From Novosphingobium sp. Leaf2 (GTDB lineage Bacteria; Pseudomonadota; Alphaproteobacteria; Sphingomonadales; Sphingomonadaceae), in the NCBI RefSeq assembly GCF_001421325.1, contig NZ_LMJY01000001.1, forward strand, positions 7,501 through 71,500: 64,000 bases of DNA, in the 5' to 3' direction. The notes beneath the pieces were generated by a model. The model was not told the DNA's origin and ran no database searches. It saw only the letters and a list, made by a program, of their open reading frames with translations. How positions within the stretch are numbered: position 1 is the first letter of the stretch; every line of letters begins with the position of its first letter. A program made the translations under genes and the position numbers. Below are positions 43,810 through 53,044 of the stretch, piece by piece.

Positions 43810-46614
43810 ATGACCCGTTCGCTCCAGCTCGTTGCCGGGCTGCTCGCCTCGGCCTCGTTCGCCACCATCGCCCAGGCTGGCGAGATCGCCGGCCACGTCA
43901 ACGACACCACCGGCAATCGCGCGCTCGCATCGGCCAGCGTGCGGATCGTCGAGCTGAACCGGCAGGTCGAAACCGACCGCGCCGGCAGCTACGTGTTCGG
44001 CGATGTCCCGGCAGGCACCTACACGCTGGAAGCGCGTTATGTGGGCGCCGAAGTGACGACGCGCACGGTCACCGTGCCGGCCACCGGCAAGGTTTCGGGC
44101 GATTTCGACCTGGCGGCGTTCGGCGGCGGCGAAATCGTGGTGACCGGACAGACCGCCAACCTGTCCAGCGCGCTGTCCCGGCAAAAGGCTGCCGACGGCA
44201 TCGAGTCCGTGCTGACGCGCGACGCGGTCGGCCAGTTTCCCGACCAGAACGTGGCGGAATCGCTGCGCCGCCTGCCCGGCGTCAACATCCTCAACGACCA
44301 GGGCGAAGGCCGCTACGTGTCGGTGCGCGGGCTTGACCCGGACCTTAACGGCACGTCCGTGAACGGCGTGCGCCTGCCCGCGCCCGAAGCGGAAGCGCGC
44401 TCGGTGGCGCTCGATGTCATCTCCTCCGACACCATCGAATCGATCGACGTGAAGAAAAGCTTCACGCCCGACATGGACGGCGATTTCATCGGCGCCTCGG
44501 TGGAAATCCACACCACCAGCGCATTCGATACCAAGAAGAACCGCTATTCGATCAGCGGCGAGGGCAGCTGGAACGACTATTCGGGCAAAGTGACCCCAAA
44601 GGGCGCGTTCGACTTCACCCAGAAGCTGGGCGACAATTTCGGCGTGGCCGGCTCGGTCAGCTACTACAAGCGCAAGTTCGAGACCGATAACGTCGAGGCG
44701 AGCGACTGGAAGACCGACGACAACGGCAACACGTATGCCGAAACCCTAGAATACCGCGATTACGATGTCGAGCGCACGCGCATCAACGCCGCGCTTTCGT
44801 TCGACTGGCGCGTGTCGGACACCACCAAGGCCTATGTGCGCGGCAACTGGTCGCAGTTTGACGACCACGAATATCGCCGCCGCACCACGTTCGACTTCGG
44901 CGATTTCGACGAGGCGAGCGGCGCCAGCGGTTCCACCGTCAGCTTCGATACCGCGGATCTGGGGTCCAAGGACGCGCTCACTGTCGAGCGTGATCTCAAG
45001 GACCGGTTCGAGCGCCAGCGCATCCGCTCGGTCTCGATCGGCAGCGACACCGATACCGGCACCTGGAAGTTCAACTGGCAGGCGAGCTACGCCAAATCGA
45101 GCGAGAAAGAGACGTTCTCGCTCGACCCGATGCGCTTCGCCGCCGACTTCGGCCGCGCCTCAGGCGTGGCGGTCGATATTGACAATTCGGGGCGGTATTA
45201 TCCGACCTATGCGGTAACCAGCGGCGCCAGCACGCTGAACGATGCTTCGAACTACGCGTTCGACCGCCTTGAGCTGACCACGCTGTCGAACAGCCAGGAC
45301 CGCGAATGGGCCGCCAAGGCCGACTTGGCGCGCACCTTTGCCGGCGACGATGGCGATTTCACCGTGCAGGGCGGCGTCAAGGCGCGCTGGCGCAAGAAGT
45401 CCTACGATTTCGAGATGAGCCGCTTCGACGATTACGACGGCGACCTGACACTGGCAGACGTTCTGGGCAGCCAGACGTATCGCCTGCTCGACATGGGCCC
45501 GGTCGCCAACAAGGGCGGATCGGCGGACTTCTACCTTGCCAATGCCGATGGCTTCGAGCGCAACCCGGCCAACAGCCTGATCGACAGTTCCACCGCCGAC
45601 TATGCGGTGAAGGAAGACATCGCCGCTGCCTACCTGCTGGGCCGCTGGGATTCGGCAACCTTGCGCATCATCGGCGGTGTGCGGGTGGAGCGCACGCACA
45701 ACGAAATGACCGGCAATCTGGTCGCGGTATCGGAAGACGATGACGACACGATCGTGTCGGTCACCCCGGTTGCCTACAAGCGCAGCTACACCAACTGGCT
45801 GCCCAGCCTGACGGTGCGCTACAGCCCGCAGCAGAACCTGGTGGCGCGCTTTGCCGGCTACAAGACGGTGGTGCGACCCAAGCTGGGCCAGCTGGCCCCG
45901 CGCTATTCGATCAACGAGGACGGCGAGGCCGAATTCGGCAACCCCGCGCTGAAACCCTACCAGGCCTGGAACTTCGATGCCGGGTTCGAATACTACTTCG
46001 CCAACAACGGTGCACTGTCGGTGGGGGCGTTCTACAAGTCGATCAAGGACTATACGTACTCCAGCTTCTCCAGCGTGGAAGGCACGTTCAACGGCATCGA
46101 CTACACCGAGCTGACCATCCCGGTTAACGGCGACAAGGCGGAAATTTCGGGGCTCGAAGTCAGCTACAGCCAGGTGTTCTCGATGCTGCCCTCGCCGCTG
46201 GACGGCCTGCTGACCCAGCTGAACTACACGTACACGTATGCGCGCGGCACGGTGCTGGACGAGGACGGGCTGGCGCGCCGGATCGACCTGCCCAACGCGT
46301 CGAAGAATACCTTCAACGTGGTGCTGGGGTATGAAAAGGGGCCGGTATCGCTGCGCGCGGCGGGCACTTTCCGCGACAAGTATCTGGATGAAGTAGGCGG
46401 ATCCGCCGACACCGACCGGATCGTCAACCACCACTTCCAGCTGGACCTTTCGGCCAAGTACAAGCTGACCGAAAACATCCGCCTGTTTGCGGACTGGGTG
46501 AACGTGAACAACGCCAAGTACTACGCGTACCAGAACTACGCCGGGGCCCAGCGTCTGCTGCAGTACGAGGAATACGGATCCACCGTGAAATTCGGCGCGC
46601 GGGTGACCTTCTGA
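43810..46614 (+). CDS. TonB-dependent receptor with carboxypeptidase-like N-terminal domain, phytase-linked
   Basis: The 934-residue outer-membrane receptor has a signal peptide ending AQAGE, a CarboxypepD_reg-like domain (residues about 25-100, GHVNDTTGNRALASASVRIV), a TonB-box region EIVVTGQ, a plug with VAESLRRLPGVNILNDQGEGRYVSVRG, and a long barrel ending in GARVTF. Its stop overlaps the phytase start (TGATG), so substrate uptake and phytate hydrolysis are coupled. The Pho box upstream supports a phosphorylated substrate such as inositol phosphates. Substrate is inferred, not shown. Confidence 0.9.
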   Translation: MTRSLQLVAGLLASASFATIAQAGEIAGHVNDTTGNRALASASVRIVELNRQVETDRAGSYVFGDVPAGTYTLEARYVGAEVTTRTVTVPATGKVSGDFDLAAFGGGEIVVTGQTANLSSALSRQKAADGIESVLTRDAVGQFPDQNVAESLRRLPGVNILNDQGEGRYVSVRGLDPDLNGTSVNGVRLPAPEAEARSVALDVISSDTIESIDVKKSFTPDMDGDFIGASVEIHTTSAFDTKKNRYSISGEGSWNDYSGKVTPKGAFDFTQKLGDNFGVAGSVSYYKRKFETDNVEASDWKTDDNGNTYAETLEYRDYDVERTRINAALSFDWRVSDTTKAYVRGNWSQFDDHEYRRRTTFDFGDFDEASGASGSTVSFDTADLGSKDALTVERDLKDRFERQRIRSVSIGSDTDTGTWKFNWQASYAKSSEKETFSLDPMRFAADFGRASGVAVDIDNSGRYYPTYAVTSGASTLNDASNYAFDRLELTTLSNSQDREWAAKADLARTFAGDDGDFTVQGGVKARWRKKSYDFEMSRFDDYDGDLTLADVLGSQTYRLLDMGPVANKGGSADFYLANADGFERNPANSLIDSSTADYAVKEDIAAAYLLGRWDSATLRIIGGVRVERTHNEMTGNLVAVSEDDDDTIVSVTPVAYKRSYTNWLPSLTVRYSPQQNLVARFAGYKTVVRPKLGQLAPRYSINEDGEAEFGNPALKPYQAWNFDAGFEYYFANNGALSVGAFYKSIKDYTYSSFSSVEGTFNGIDYTELTIPVNGDKAEISGLEVSYSQVFSMLPSPLDGLLTQLNYTYTYARGTVLDEDGLARRIDLPNASKNTFNVVLGYEKGPVSLRAAGTFRDKYLDEVGGSADTDRIVNHHFQLDLSAKYKLTENIRLFADWVNVNNAKYYAYQNYAGAQRLLQYEEYGSTVKFGARVTF

Positions 46615-47714
46615 TGCAGGTCCGTACTCTCCTGAAACTCGGCGCCGCCAGCCTGCTCCCCGCGCTCCTGCTGGCCGGCTGCGCCACCACAGCGGTGACA
46701 GACGGCGCGCCGCGCCCGCGCTATGCCGCCATCGATGTGCCGGCGCAGGGCGAAACCACGCCGGTGGGCACCGGCAATGCCGATGCGGCGGACGATCCGG
46801 CGATCTGGCGCAATGCCGCCAATCCCGCGGCCAGCCTGCTGCTGGGCACGGACAAGAAGGCCGGCCTCTACGTCTATGGGCTGGACGGCAAAGTCCGCGA
46901 TTTTGCACCGGCCGGCGCGCTCAACAATGCGGACTTGCGCGAAGTGCGCACGGCCGATGGCAGGCAGCGCATCTTGGTGGGTGCAAGCGACCGCACCGAC
47001 CGAGCCGAACCGCGCATCGCCTTGTTCACGCTGGATGGCGGCACCGGAAAACTCACCGCGCTGCGCACGCAGGCGTTTCTGAAAGCCGGCCATGCGCCGG
47101 CCGAAGCCTACGGCTTTTGCATGGGCGCACCGCTGGCCGCGGGCGAAGCGGCCCGGGCGTATGTGGTGCTCAAGGACGGCACGGTGGCCGAAAGCCGGCT
47201 GGTCGAAAGTGGCGGCGCGATCACCGCGCAGCATGTGCGCGACGTGAAGTTCGCAACCCAGTCCGAAGGCTGCGTGGTAGACGATGCGACGCACACGCTT
47301 TTCGTAGCCGAGGAAGACGTCGGCATCTGGAAAGTGCCGCTGGCGGGCGCCGCGCTGCAGGCCAGCCCCTTTGCCAGGGTTGGCCCGGCGGACGGCCTGG
47401 TGGACGACGTGGAGGGGCTGGCCATCGCCCGCAAGCCGGACGGCACCGCATGGCTCGTTGCCTCCAGCCAGGGTGACAATGCCTACGCGCTGTTCGACCT
47501 GATGACAGGCCAGGCCGCCGGGCGCTTTCGCATCAACGGCGGTGCGATCGGCGGCACCAGCGATACCGACGGCATCGAAGTGGTGCTGGGCGATTTCGGG
47601 CCGCAGTTTCCCGAAGGCGTGTTCATGGCGCAGGACGGCGACAACGCGCCCAAGGCCCAGAACTTCAAGCTGGTGTCCTGGCAGGCGATCCGCACCGCGC
47701 TGGGAATGCAGTAG
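46614..47714 (+). CDS. Beta-propeller phytase (lipoprotein)
   Basis: The 366-residue lipoprotein has lipobox LAGC with Cys23. The body matches the beta-propeller phytase family: NADAADDPAIWRN, SLLLGTDKKAGLYVYGLDG, SEGCVVDDATHTLFVAEEDVGIW, GLVDDVEGLAIA, SSQGDNAYALFD, SDTDGIEV. The acidic residues that bind calcium in these blocks are present. It should release phosphate from phytate at the cell surface or in the periplasm. It is translationally coupled to the TonB-dependent receptor and lies behind a Pho box. Confidence 0.93.
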   Translation: MQVRTLLKLGAASLLPALLLAGCATTAVTDGAPRPRYAAIDVPAQGETTPVGTGNADAADDPAIWRNAANPAASLLLGTDKKAGLYVYGLDGKVRDFAPAGALNNADLREVRTADGRQRILVGASDRTDRAEPRIALFTLDGGTGKLTALRTQAFLKAGHAPAEAYGFCMGAPLAAGEAARAYVVLKDGTVAESRLVESGGAITAQHVRDVKFATQSEGCVVDDATHTLFVAEEDVGIWKVPLAGAALQASPFARVGPADGLVDDVEGLAIARKPDGTAWLVASSQGDNAYALFDLMTGQAAGRFRINGGAIGGTSDTDGIEVVLGDFGPQFPEGVFMAQDGDNAPKAQNFKLVSWQAIRTALGMQ

Positions 47715-47737
47715 AAAACAGGGTAAAGCCGTCGCCG

Positions 47738-48379
47738 ATGGCGTGGGGAATCGGATCTATGGGGCGGGCTAAGGTCGGCGCAGTGATGCTTGGTGCGCTG
47801 TGCGCCGCCTTGCCCGGTGTCGCCTGCGCCGATGTGCTGCAGATCGACAGCGACGGCGCGCAATGGATCGCTGGCGGCCCGGCATCGGCGGCGTCCCTGG
47901 CAGGGCCGTCCTCACAGGTTGAAGAAGAACCTCTCCAGATCGACGCCGGGCTGCATCCGCAATCGGTCACCGATGCGCTGGACGCGGCAGGGCCGGCGCA
48001 GTGGCGCGCCAGCGTGGCGCTGCTGGCGCGCAAGTACGATATCAGCCCGGCGCTACTCGAAGCGGTGGTGTGGCAGGAAAGCCGCTGGAACGAACGCGCG
48101 GTATCGCCCGTGGGCGCGCGCGGTCTTGCTCAGTTGATGCCCGGCACCGCCACGCAGATGGGCGTGAACGCGGCGGACCCGCTCGCCAATCTGGAAGGCG
48201 GCGCGCGCTATCTGCGCATGCAGCTGGACGCGTTCGGCGGCAATATCGAGAATGCCCTGGCAGCTTACAATGCGGGTCCGGGCCGAGTCACCCGCGCGCG
48301 CGGCGTGCCGGAAATCCGGGAAACCAAAGCCTACGTGGCCGCCATCATGGCCCGTCTGACGGACCCTGTGCGGCAGTAA
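47738..48379 (+). CDS. Lytic transglycosylase (SLT domain)
   Basis: A 213-residue exported protein. After a signal peptide (AVMLGALCAALPGVACA) and a linker, the SLT domain has the catalytic glutamate in VWQESRWNERAVSPVGARG, then LAQLMPGTA and AYNAGPGRV. It cleaves peptidoglycan glycan strands. Start could also be the ATG at 47759. It follows the phytase by 23 bases, and a 7-bp hairpin follows its stop. Confidence 0.9.
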   Translation: MAWGIGSMGRAKVGAVMLGALCAALPGVACADVLQIDSDGAQWIAGGPASAASLAGPSSQVEEEPLQIDAGLHPQSVTDALDAAGPAQWRASVALLARKYDISPALLEAVVWQESRWNERAVSPVGARGLAQLMPGTATQMGVNAADPLANLEGGARYLRMQLDAFGGNIENALAAYNAGPGRVTRARGVPEIRETKAYVAAIMARLTDPVRQ

Positions 48380-48399
48380 GGGGGCCCCGCAAGGCCCCC
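48380..48399. terminator. GC hairpin between convergent transglycosylase and galU genes
   Basis: GGGGGCC and GGCCCCC form a perfect 7-bp stem around CCGCAA. There is no T-tract on either side, so termination is likely but weak. Confidence 0.4.
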
Positions 48400-48406
48400 T
48401 GCCCCA

Positions 48407-49288
48407 TCACCCCAGCAAGCGCTGGGCAATTGCGCGCACGTCGTCGCGCATGTCCTCGCGGTCCAGCGCGATCGCCAGCGTTGCTTCCACGAAGCCCACT
48501 TTCGAGCCGCAATCGAAACGCCGCCCGTTGAACGTCACGGCATGGAACGGCTGCTGGCCGATCAGCTTGGCCATCGAATCGGTCAGCTGGATCTCGCCGC
48601 CCGCGCCCTTGCCCTGCGTTTCGAGCAGGCCCATCACTTCGGGCTGGAGGATGTAGCGGCCTGACACGATCTTGTTGGAAGGCGCCTCGCTCGCCTTCGG
48701 CTTTTCGACCAGGCCCTTGACCTCGGTCAGGTTGCCCCGGCTCTCGCCCGGCGCGATTACGCCGTAGCTGGACACTTCCTCGTTCGGCACTTCCAGCACC
48801 GACACCAGATTGCCGCCCACTTCGTTGTATGCGTCGATCATCTGCTTCATGCAGCCTGGCGTGCCATACATCAGCTCGTCCGGCAGGAAGATGGCGAAAG
48901 GCTCATCGCCCACCACCGCGCGCGCGCACCACACCGCGTGGCCCAGCCCCAGCGGCACCTGCTGGCGCACGGTGACCAGATTGCCCGGCTGGATGCGCGT
49001 AGGCTCCAGCGGGTCGAGCGACTTGCCGCGCCCGGTCATCGTCGCTTCCAGCTCGTAAGCGGTGTCGAAATGCTCGACGATGGCAGTCTTGCCGCGCCCG
49101 GTGACGAACACGAATTCCTCGATCCCCGCCTCGCGCGCTTCGTCCACTGCATACTGTATCAGCGGGCGGTCGACGACGGGCAGCAGCTCCTTGGGGATCG
49201 CCTTGGTGGCTGGCAGGAAACGGGTGCCGAGGCCGGCGACGGGAAACACGGCCTTGCGGACCGGCTTTCTGAACTGGTGGTCACTCAT
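48407..49288 (-). CDS. galU: UTP--glucose-1-phosphate uridylyltransferase
   Basis: The 293-residue nucleotidyltransferase has FPVAGLGTRFLPATKAIPKELLPV, then VTGRGKTAIVEHFD and ARAVVGDEPFAIFLPDEL. It makes UDP-glucose, the donor used by OpgH. The ATG at 49288 was chosen; ten further codons upstream are open but without support. It diverges from murA across 155 bases. Confidence 0.95.
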   Translation of the reverse strand: MSDHQFRKPVRKAVFPVAGLGTRFLPATKAIPKELLPVVDRPLIQYAVDEAREAGIEEFVFVTGRGKTAIVEHFDTAYELEATMTGRGKSLDPLEPTRIQPGNLVTVRQQVPLGLGHAVWCARAVVGDEPFAIFLPDELMYGTPGCMKQMIDAYNEVGGNLVSVLEVPNEEVSSYGVIAPGESRGNLTEVKGLVEKPKASEAPSNKIVSGRYILQPEVMGLLETQGKGAGGEIQLTDSMAKLIGQQPFHAVTFNGRRFDCGSKVGFVEATLAIALDREDMRDDVRAIAQRLLG

Positions 49289-49443
49289 ACGCGCGAAACT
49301 GCCTCCCTCATGTTGCAACTGCGTTAAAGCGTCTAACCGCTACCCACGCAACAGCACCATATTAACCTTACTGTTCGTTTAATCCGTCGTGATTTTCACC
49401 CTGCTGGCGTTGCCCGCGTGCTTTTTCGCGTTAAAGCGACGCG

Positions 49444-50724
<1,281 letters not shown>

Positions 50725-50733
50725 TAGGAGCGC

Positions 50734-50759
50734 GAAACCTTACTTGCCCATCGCGCGTT
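50734..50759 (+). promoter_or_regulatory. Possible EcfG (general stress sigma factor) promoter
   Basis: GAAAC at 50734-50738 and CGTT at 50756-50759 are separated by 17 bases, one mismatch from the alphaproteobacterial GGAAC-N16/17-CGTT promoter. It lies 33 bases before the ATG of the small protein gene. Weak evidence. Confidence 0.25.
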
Positions 50760-50791
50760 GCCCCCATCGAACCACCGAGAGGAGAATCGAC

Positions 50792-51007
50792 ATGGGCCTG
50801 ATCAAATTGGCGGCCGCAGGGGCGATAGGCTACGCGCTGTACAAGTACGCCACGCAGAACCAGCCGGAAACAGTGACGGCGGGCGATCGGGCTACCGTGC
50901 GCGATTCCGGGCCGGAGCATATGACCACGCCGCCCAAGTCCTGGAGCAAGACCGACGAGGCGATCGACGAAAGCTTCCCAGCTAGCGATCCCCCGTCGAC
51001 GTACTGA
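50792..51007 (+). CDS. Small membrane-associated protein with conserved DESFPASDPPS tail
   Basis: A 71-residue protein with an N-terminal hydrophobic stretch (LIKLAAAGAIGYALYKYA) and a C-terminal DEAIDESFPASDPPST. This tail is a recurring, uncharacterised motif in small alphaproteobacterial proteins. The ribosome site GAGAGGAGAA is strong. A monocistronic unit with its own terminator, it looks like a stress or envelope accessory gene, but function is unknown. Confidence 0.8.
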   Translation: MGLIKLAAAGAIGYALYKYATQNQPETVTAGDRATVRDSGPEHMTTPPKSWSKTDEAIDESFPASDPPSTY

Positions 51008-51027
51008 CGCAAAGAAAATGAGTTACG

Positions 51028-51057
51028 AAAGGAGGGGGCGCTGCTCCCTCCTTTTTT
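51028..51057 (+). terminator. Rho-independent terminator
   Basis: AAAGGAGGG pairs with CCCTCCTTT around a 9-base loop, followed by TTT. Confidence 0.85.
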
Positions 51058-51169
51058 GTGCGCGTCAGACACCGCAAATCGGCTGAACCGTTGATCCCAG
51101 TGGAACGAATCCCGCAAGTAAGTCGTTGAAACGCTTGGGACGGGTGCTGTGCCGCGTTGGGAGTTGGTG

Positions 51170-51661
51170 ATGGCGATACATTTCGTGGCGAATCTGCATT
51201 TCGATTGCGAAGATGCACGCCGCGAAGCTGCCGCCGGCGTTTCCCACACTGCCGAACTTACTCGCCGCATCTGCGAAACCTGGCACCGCCGTGTAGATGC
51301 GGCAGACACCGTGTGGATCCTGGGGAACGTCGGCAATCCCGTGCATCTTGCGGGGCTGCCGGGCATCAAGCATCTGGTCCGCTCTGCAAACGATCCGCGC
51401 CCTTGGGACTGCCTGTCCACCGGTCGCTATGCATCCGTATGTGAATTTACGCGACTGGAAACGCCTGCCGGACGGTTCGATCTGGTGAGCGATCCTGTAC
51501 GTGCTTTGATAGAAGACGGTGTTGGCGTGCTGCACGGACGTGCTGACGCGGCGTGGCAGCGCGCGGGAATCGTGTGTGTCTGCGCGTCCCGCAATGAGTG
51601 GGGTCCGATCAGCCTGGATGACCTGACCCGCACCGGCGTCGCCCTTCGCCAAGCCGCCTGA
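51170..51661 (+). CDS. Degenerate calcineurin-like phosphoesterase-fold protein (probable pseudoenzyme)
   Basis: A 163-residue protein that follows the layout of phage-type metallophosphoesterases but has lost nearly every metal ligand. The DxH block is ANLHFDC, the usual GD block is LGNVGN, the GNHD block is RSANDP, and the GHxH block is HGRADA. The surrounding fold positions are kept, such as TWHRRVDAADTVWIL and GPISLDDL. The frame is intact, with GGAG six bases before the ATG (and an adjacent GTG at 51167). It probably does not hydrolyse phosphate; a binding or regulatory role is possible. Confidence 0.65.
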   Translation: MAIHFVANLHFDCEDARREAAAGVSHTAELTRRICETWHRRVDAADTVWILGNVGNPVHLAGLPGIKHLVRSANDPRPWDCLSTGRYASVCEFTRLETPAGRFDLVSDPVRALIEDGVGVLHGRADAAWQRAGIVCVCASRNEWGPISLDDLTRTGVALRQAA

Positions 51662-51664
51662 CCG

Positions 51665-51898
51665 CTACCGTAGCAGCCGCGCCGCCAGCCACACCCTGAT
51701 TGCGCCCGCCAATCCGGGAAGCGGGTCCACCTCCAGCCTTTCCACGTCGATCCGCGCGACCAGCGCGTTGATCGGCACGCTCTCGGCCAGCGCGGCTTCG
51801 CACAGCATATCCCAGAAAATCGGTTCCAGGCTGATCGACGTTTTGTGCCCGGCAATCTCGACGGAGCGCTTTACGGGCGGGTGATACGGCGTCGGCAT
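51665..51898 (-). CDS. Ribbon-helix-helix domain protein
   Basis: A 77-residue protein. VKRSVEIAGHKTSISLEPIFWDML followed by LAESVPINALVARID matches the RHH_4-type ribbon-helix-helix family of alphaproteobacteria. Likely a DNA-binding dimer; no toxin partner is adjacent. It ends 3 bases from the convergent phosphoesterase-like gene. The ATG at 51898 was chosen; the frame upstream enters the PadR operator region. Confidence 0.85.
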   Translation of the reverse strand: MPTPYHPPVKRSVEIAGHKTSISLEPIFWDMLCEAALAESVPINALVARIDVERLEVDPLPGLAGAIRVWLAARLLR

Positions 51899-51994
51899 GG
51901 CGCCGAACCTACCGTTGGCCGCCCACCGTGCAAGCGCGTTCTGTCCTTTCGAAAGCCCACATCCGCCAGCCTTTAATCTTGCGGCACAAGCGCA

Positions 51995-52012
51995 CCGCAA
52001 GGTACCTTGCGG
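51995..52012. promoter_or_regulatory. 18-bp palindromic operator, probably for PadR
   Basis: CCGCAAGGTACCTTGCGG is a perfect 18-bp palindrome located between the divergent RHH and padR genes. A related imperfect copy lies 34 bases downstream. Confidence 0.6.
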
Positions 52013-52030
52013 CGGCATGTATTATTTTGT

Positions 52031-52044
52031 GCATGGTATCTTGC
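52031..52044. promoter_or_regulatory. Second, imperfect operator overlapping the padR -35
   Basis: GCATGGTATCTTGC differs from the core GCAAGGTACCTTGC of the upstream palindrome at two positions. Centre-to-centre distance is 34 bases, about three helical turns. It overlaps the -35 hexamer of the padR promoter. Confidence 0.55.
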
Positions 52045-52069
52045 GTTACACAGTAGCTGTCCATATACA
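52041..52069 (+). promoter_or_regulatory. padR operon promoter
   Basis: TTGCGT (52041-52046) and TATACA (52064-52069) are exactly 17 bases apart. The region is AT-rich against its surroundings. A start near 52076 gives a short leader with AGGAGGTGA before the ATG. Confidence 0.65.
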
Positions 52070-52094
52070 CTGGGTCATCGCAGGAGGTGATTCG

Positions 52095-52463
52095 ATGTCT
52101 GAAATCGAAATCCAGTTGAAGAAAGGGGTGCTCGGGCTGTGCGTGCTCGCCCTGCTGTCCAAGGGTGACAGTTACGCATACGAGATAGCCAGTCGCATGG
52201 CAGATGCCGTGGATATGGGCGAAGGGACGATCTACCCGCTGATGCGCCGCATGCAGTCCGAAGGGCTGGTGGCGACGTATCTTGAGGAATCGCCCTCGGG
52301 CCCGTCGCGCAAGTATTATCGCATCACGCAAACCGGACGTGCCCGTCTGGCTGGGCAGATCGGGGAATGGCGCAGCTTCACCGAGGCCGTCGAAGCTTTG
52401 ATCGCCACCGCCCAGACTACCGACACGCAAGCGCAGGAAGGGGAAACAAGCCATGAAGCGTAA
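52095..52463 (+). CDS. PadR family transcriptional regulator
   Basis: A 122-residue winged-helix regulator: LKKGVLGLCVLALLSKGDSYAYEI, GEGTIYPLMRRMQSEGLV, PSGPSRKYYRITQTGR. The short C-terminal helix is for dimerisation. An almost perfect ribosome site precedes the ATG. Stop and start with the next gene overlap by 11 bases. It likely represses its own operon through the palindromes upstream. Confidence 0.93.
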   Translation: MSEIEIQLKKGVLGLCVLALLSKGDSYAYEIASRMADAVDMGEGTIYPLMRRMQSEGLVATYLEESPSGPSRKYYRITQTGRARLAGQIGEWRSFTEAVEALIATAQTTDTQAQEGETSHEA

Positions 52464-53019
52464 TGAATTCATCCGGCGCCTGAAAGCCGGGCTGAAAGGC
52501 ATGCCGACCGACGTCGTCGACGAGATCGTCGCCGATTATCAGGAGCATTTCGAAGCCGGCGCCGCCGAAGGGCGCAGTGAGGACGAAGTAGCCGCCGCCC
52601 TGGGCAATCCCAGCCGGCTGGCGCGCGAACTGCGCTTCGAGGCAGGCCTTCGCAACTGGAAAACTGAAGCCTCGCCCTCCTCGGCGTGGGCCGCGATCCT
52701 GGCTTTCATGGGCTTGGCCACGATCGACATCCTGATCCTGCTGCCGATCGTGCTGCCGATACTGGGCGTCATGTTCGGCTTGTTCGTGGCCGTGCTGGCC
52801 TGCTTCATCGGCGGCGGCTTCGTGCTGATCGCCGGGCCGTTCAGCGGGTTCCCGGGTGGACCGCTGGTTGCGATCCTGGGCGGCCTTGGCCTGATGAGTG
52901 CGTCGGTTGCCGTCGCTGCCCTGCTGACCCTGGTCAGCATCTGGATCGTCAACGCCCTGATGTGGTTCGGTCGCCTGCACTACCGGGTGCTCGAACCTGC
53001 CATTCATTCCGACAATTGA
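52453..53019 (+). CDS. DUF1700 (HAAS domain) membrane protein
   Basis: A 188-residue protein with an N-terminal HAAS-like helical domain (MKRNEFIRRLKAGLKGMP, then VADYQEHFEAGAAEGRSEDEVAAALG) and three to four C-terminal membrane segments. Such proteins are typically paired with PadR regulators, as here. The domain is thought to mediate signalling or protein contacts in envelope-stress circuits. No catalytic motif. Confidence 0.88.
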   Translation: MKRNEFIRRLKAGLKGMPTDVVDEIVADYQEHFEAGAAEGRSEDEVAAALGNPSRLARELRFEAGLRNWKTEASPSSAWAAILAFMGLATIDILILLPIVLPILGVMFGLFVAVLACFIGGGFVLIAGPFSGFPGGPLVAILGGLGLMSASVAVAALLTLVSIWIVNALMWFGRLHYRVLEPAIHSDN

Positions 53020-53044
53020 ACGCCAAGAAAGAAGGACCCTTAAG

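Noticed and set aside
49322-49390. CtrA-type site (TTAA-N7-TTAA) in the galU-murA gap
   Set aside because: TTAA elements are present but the spacing is 13 bases, not 7, so the match is not convincing.
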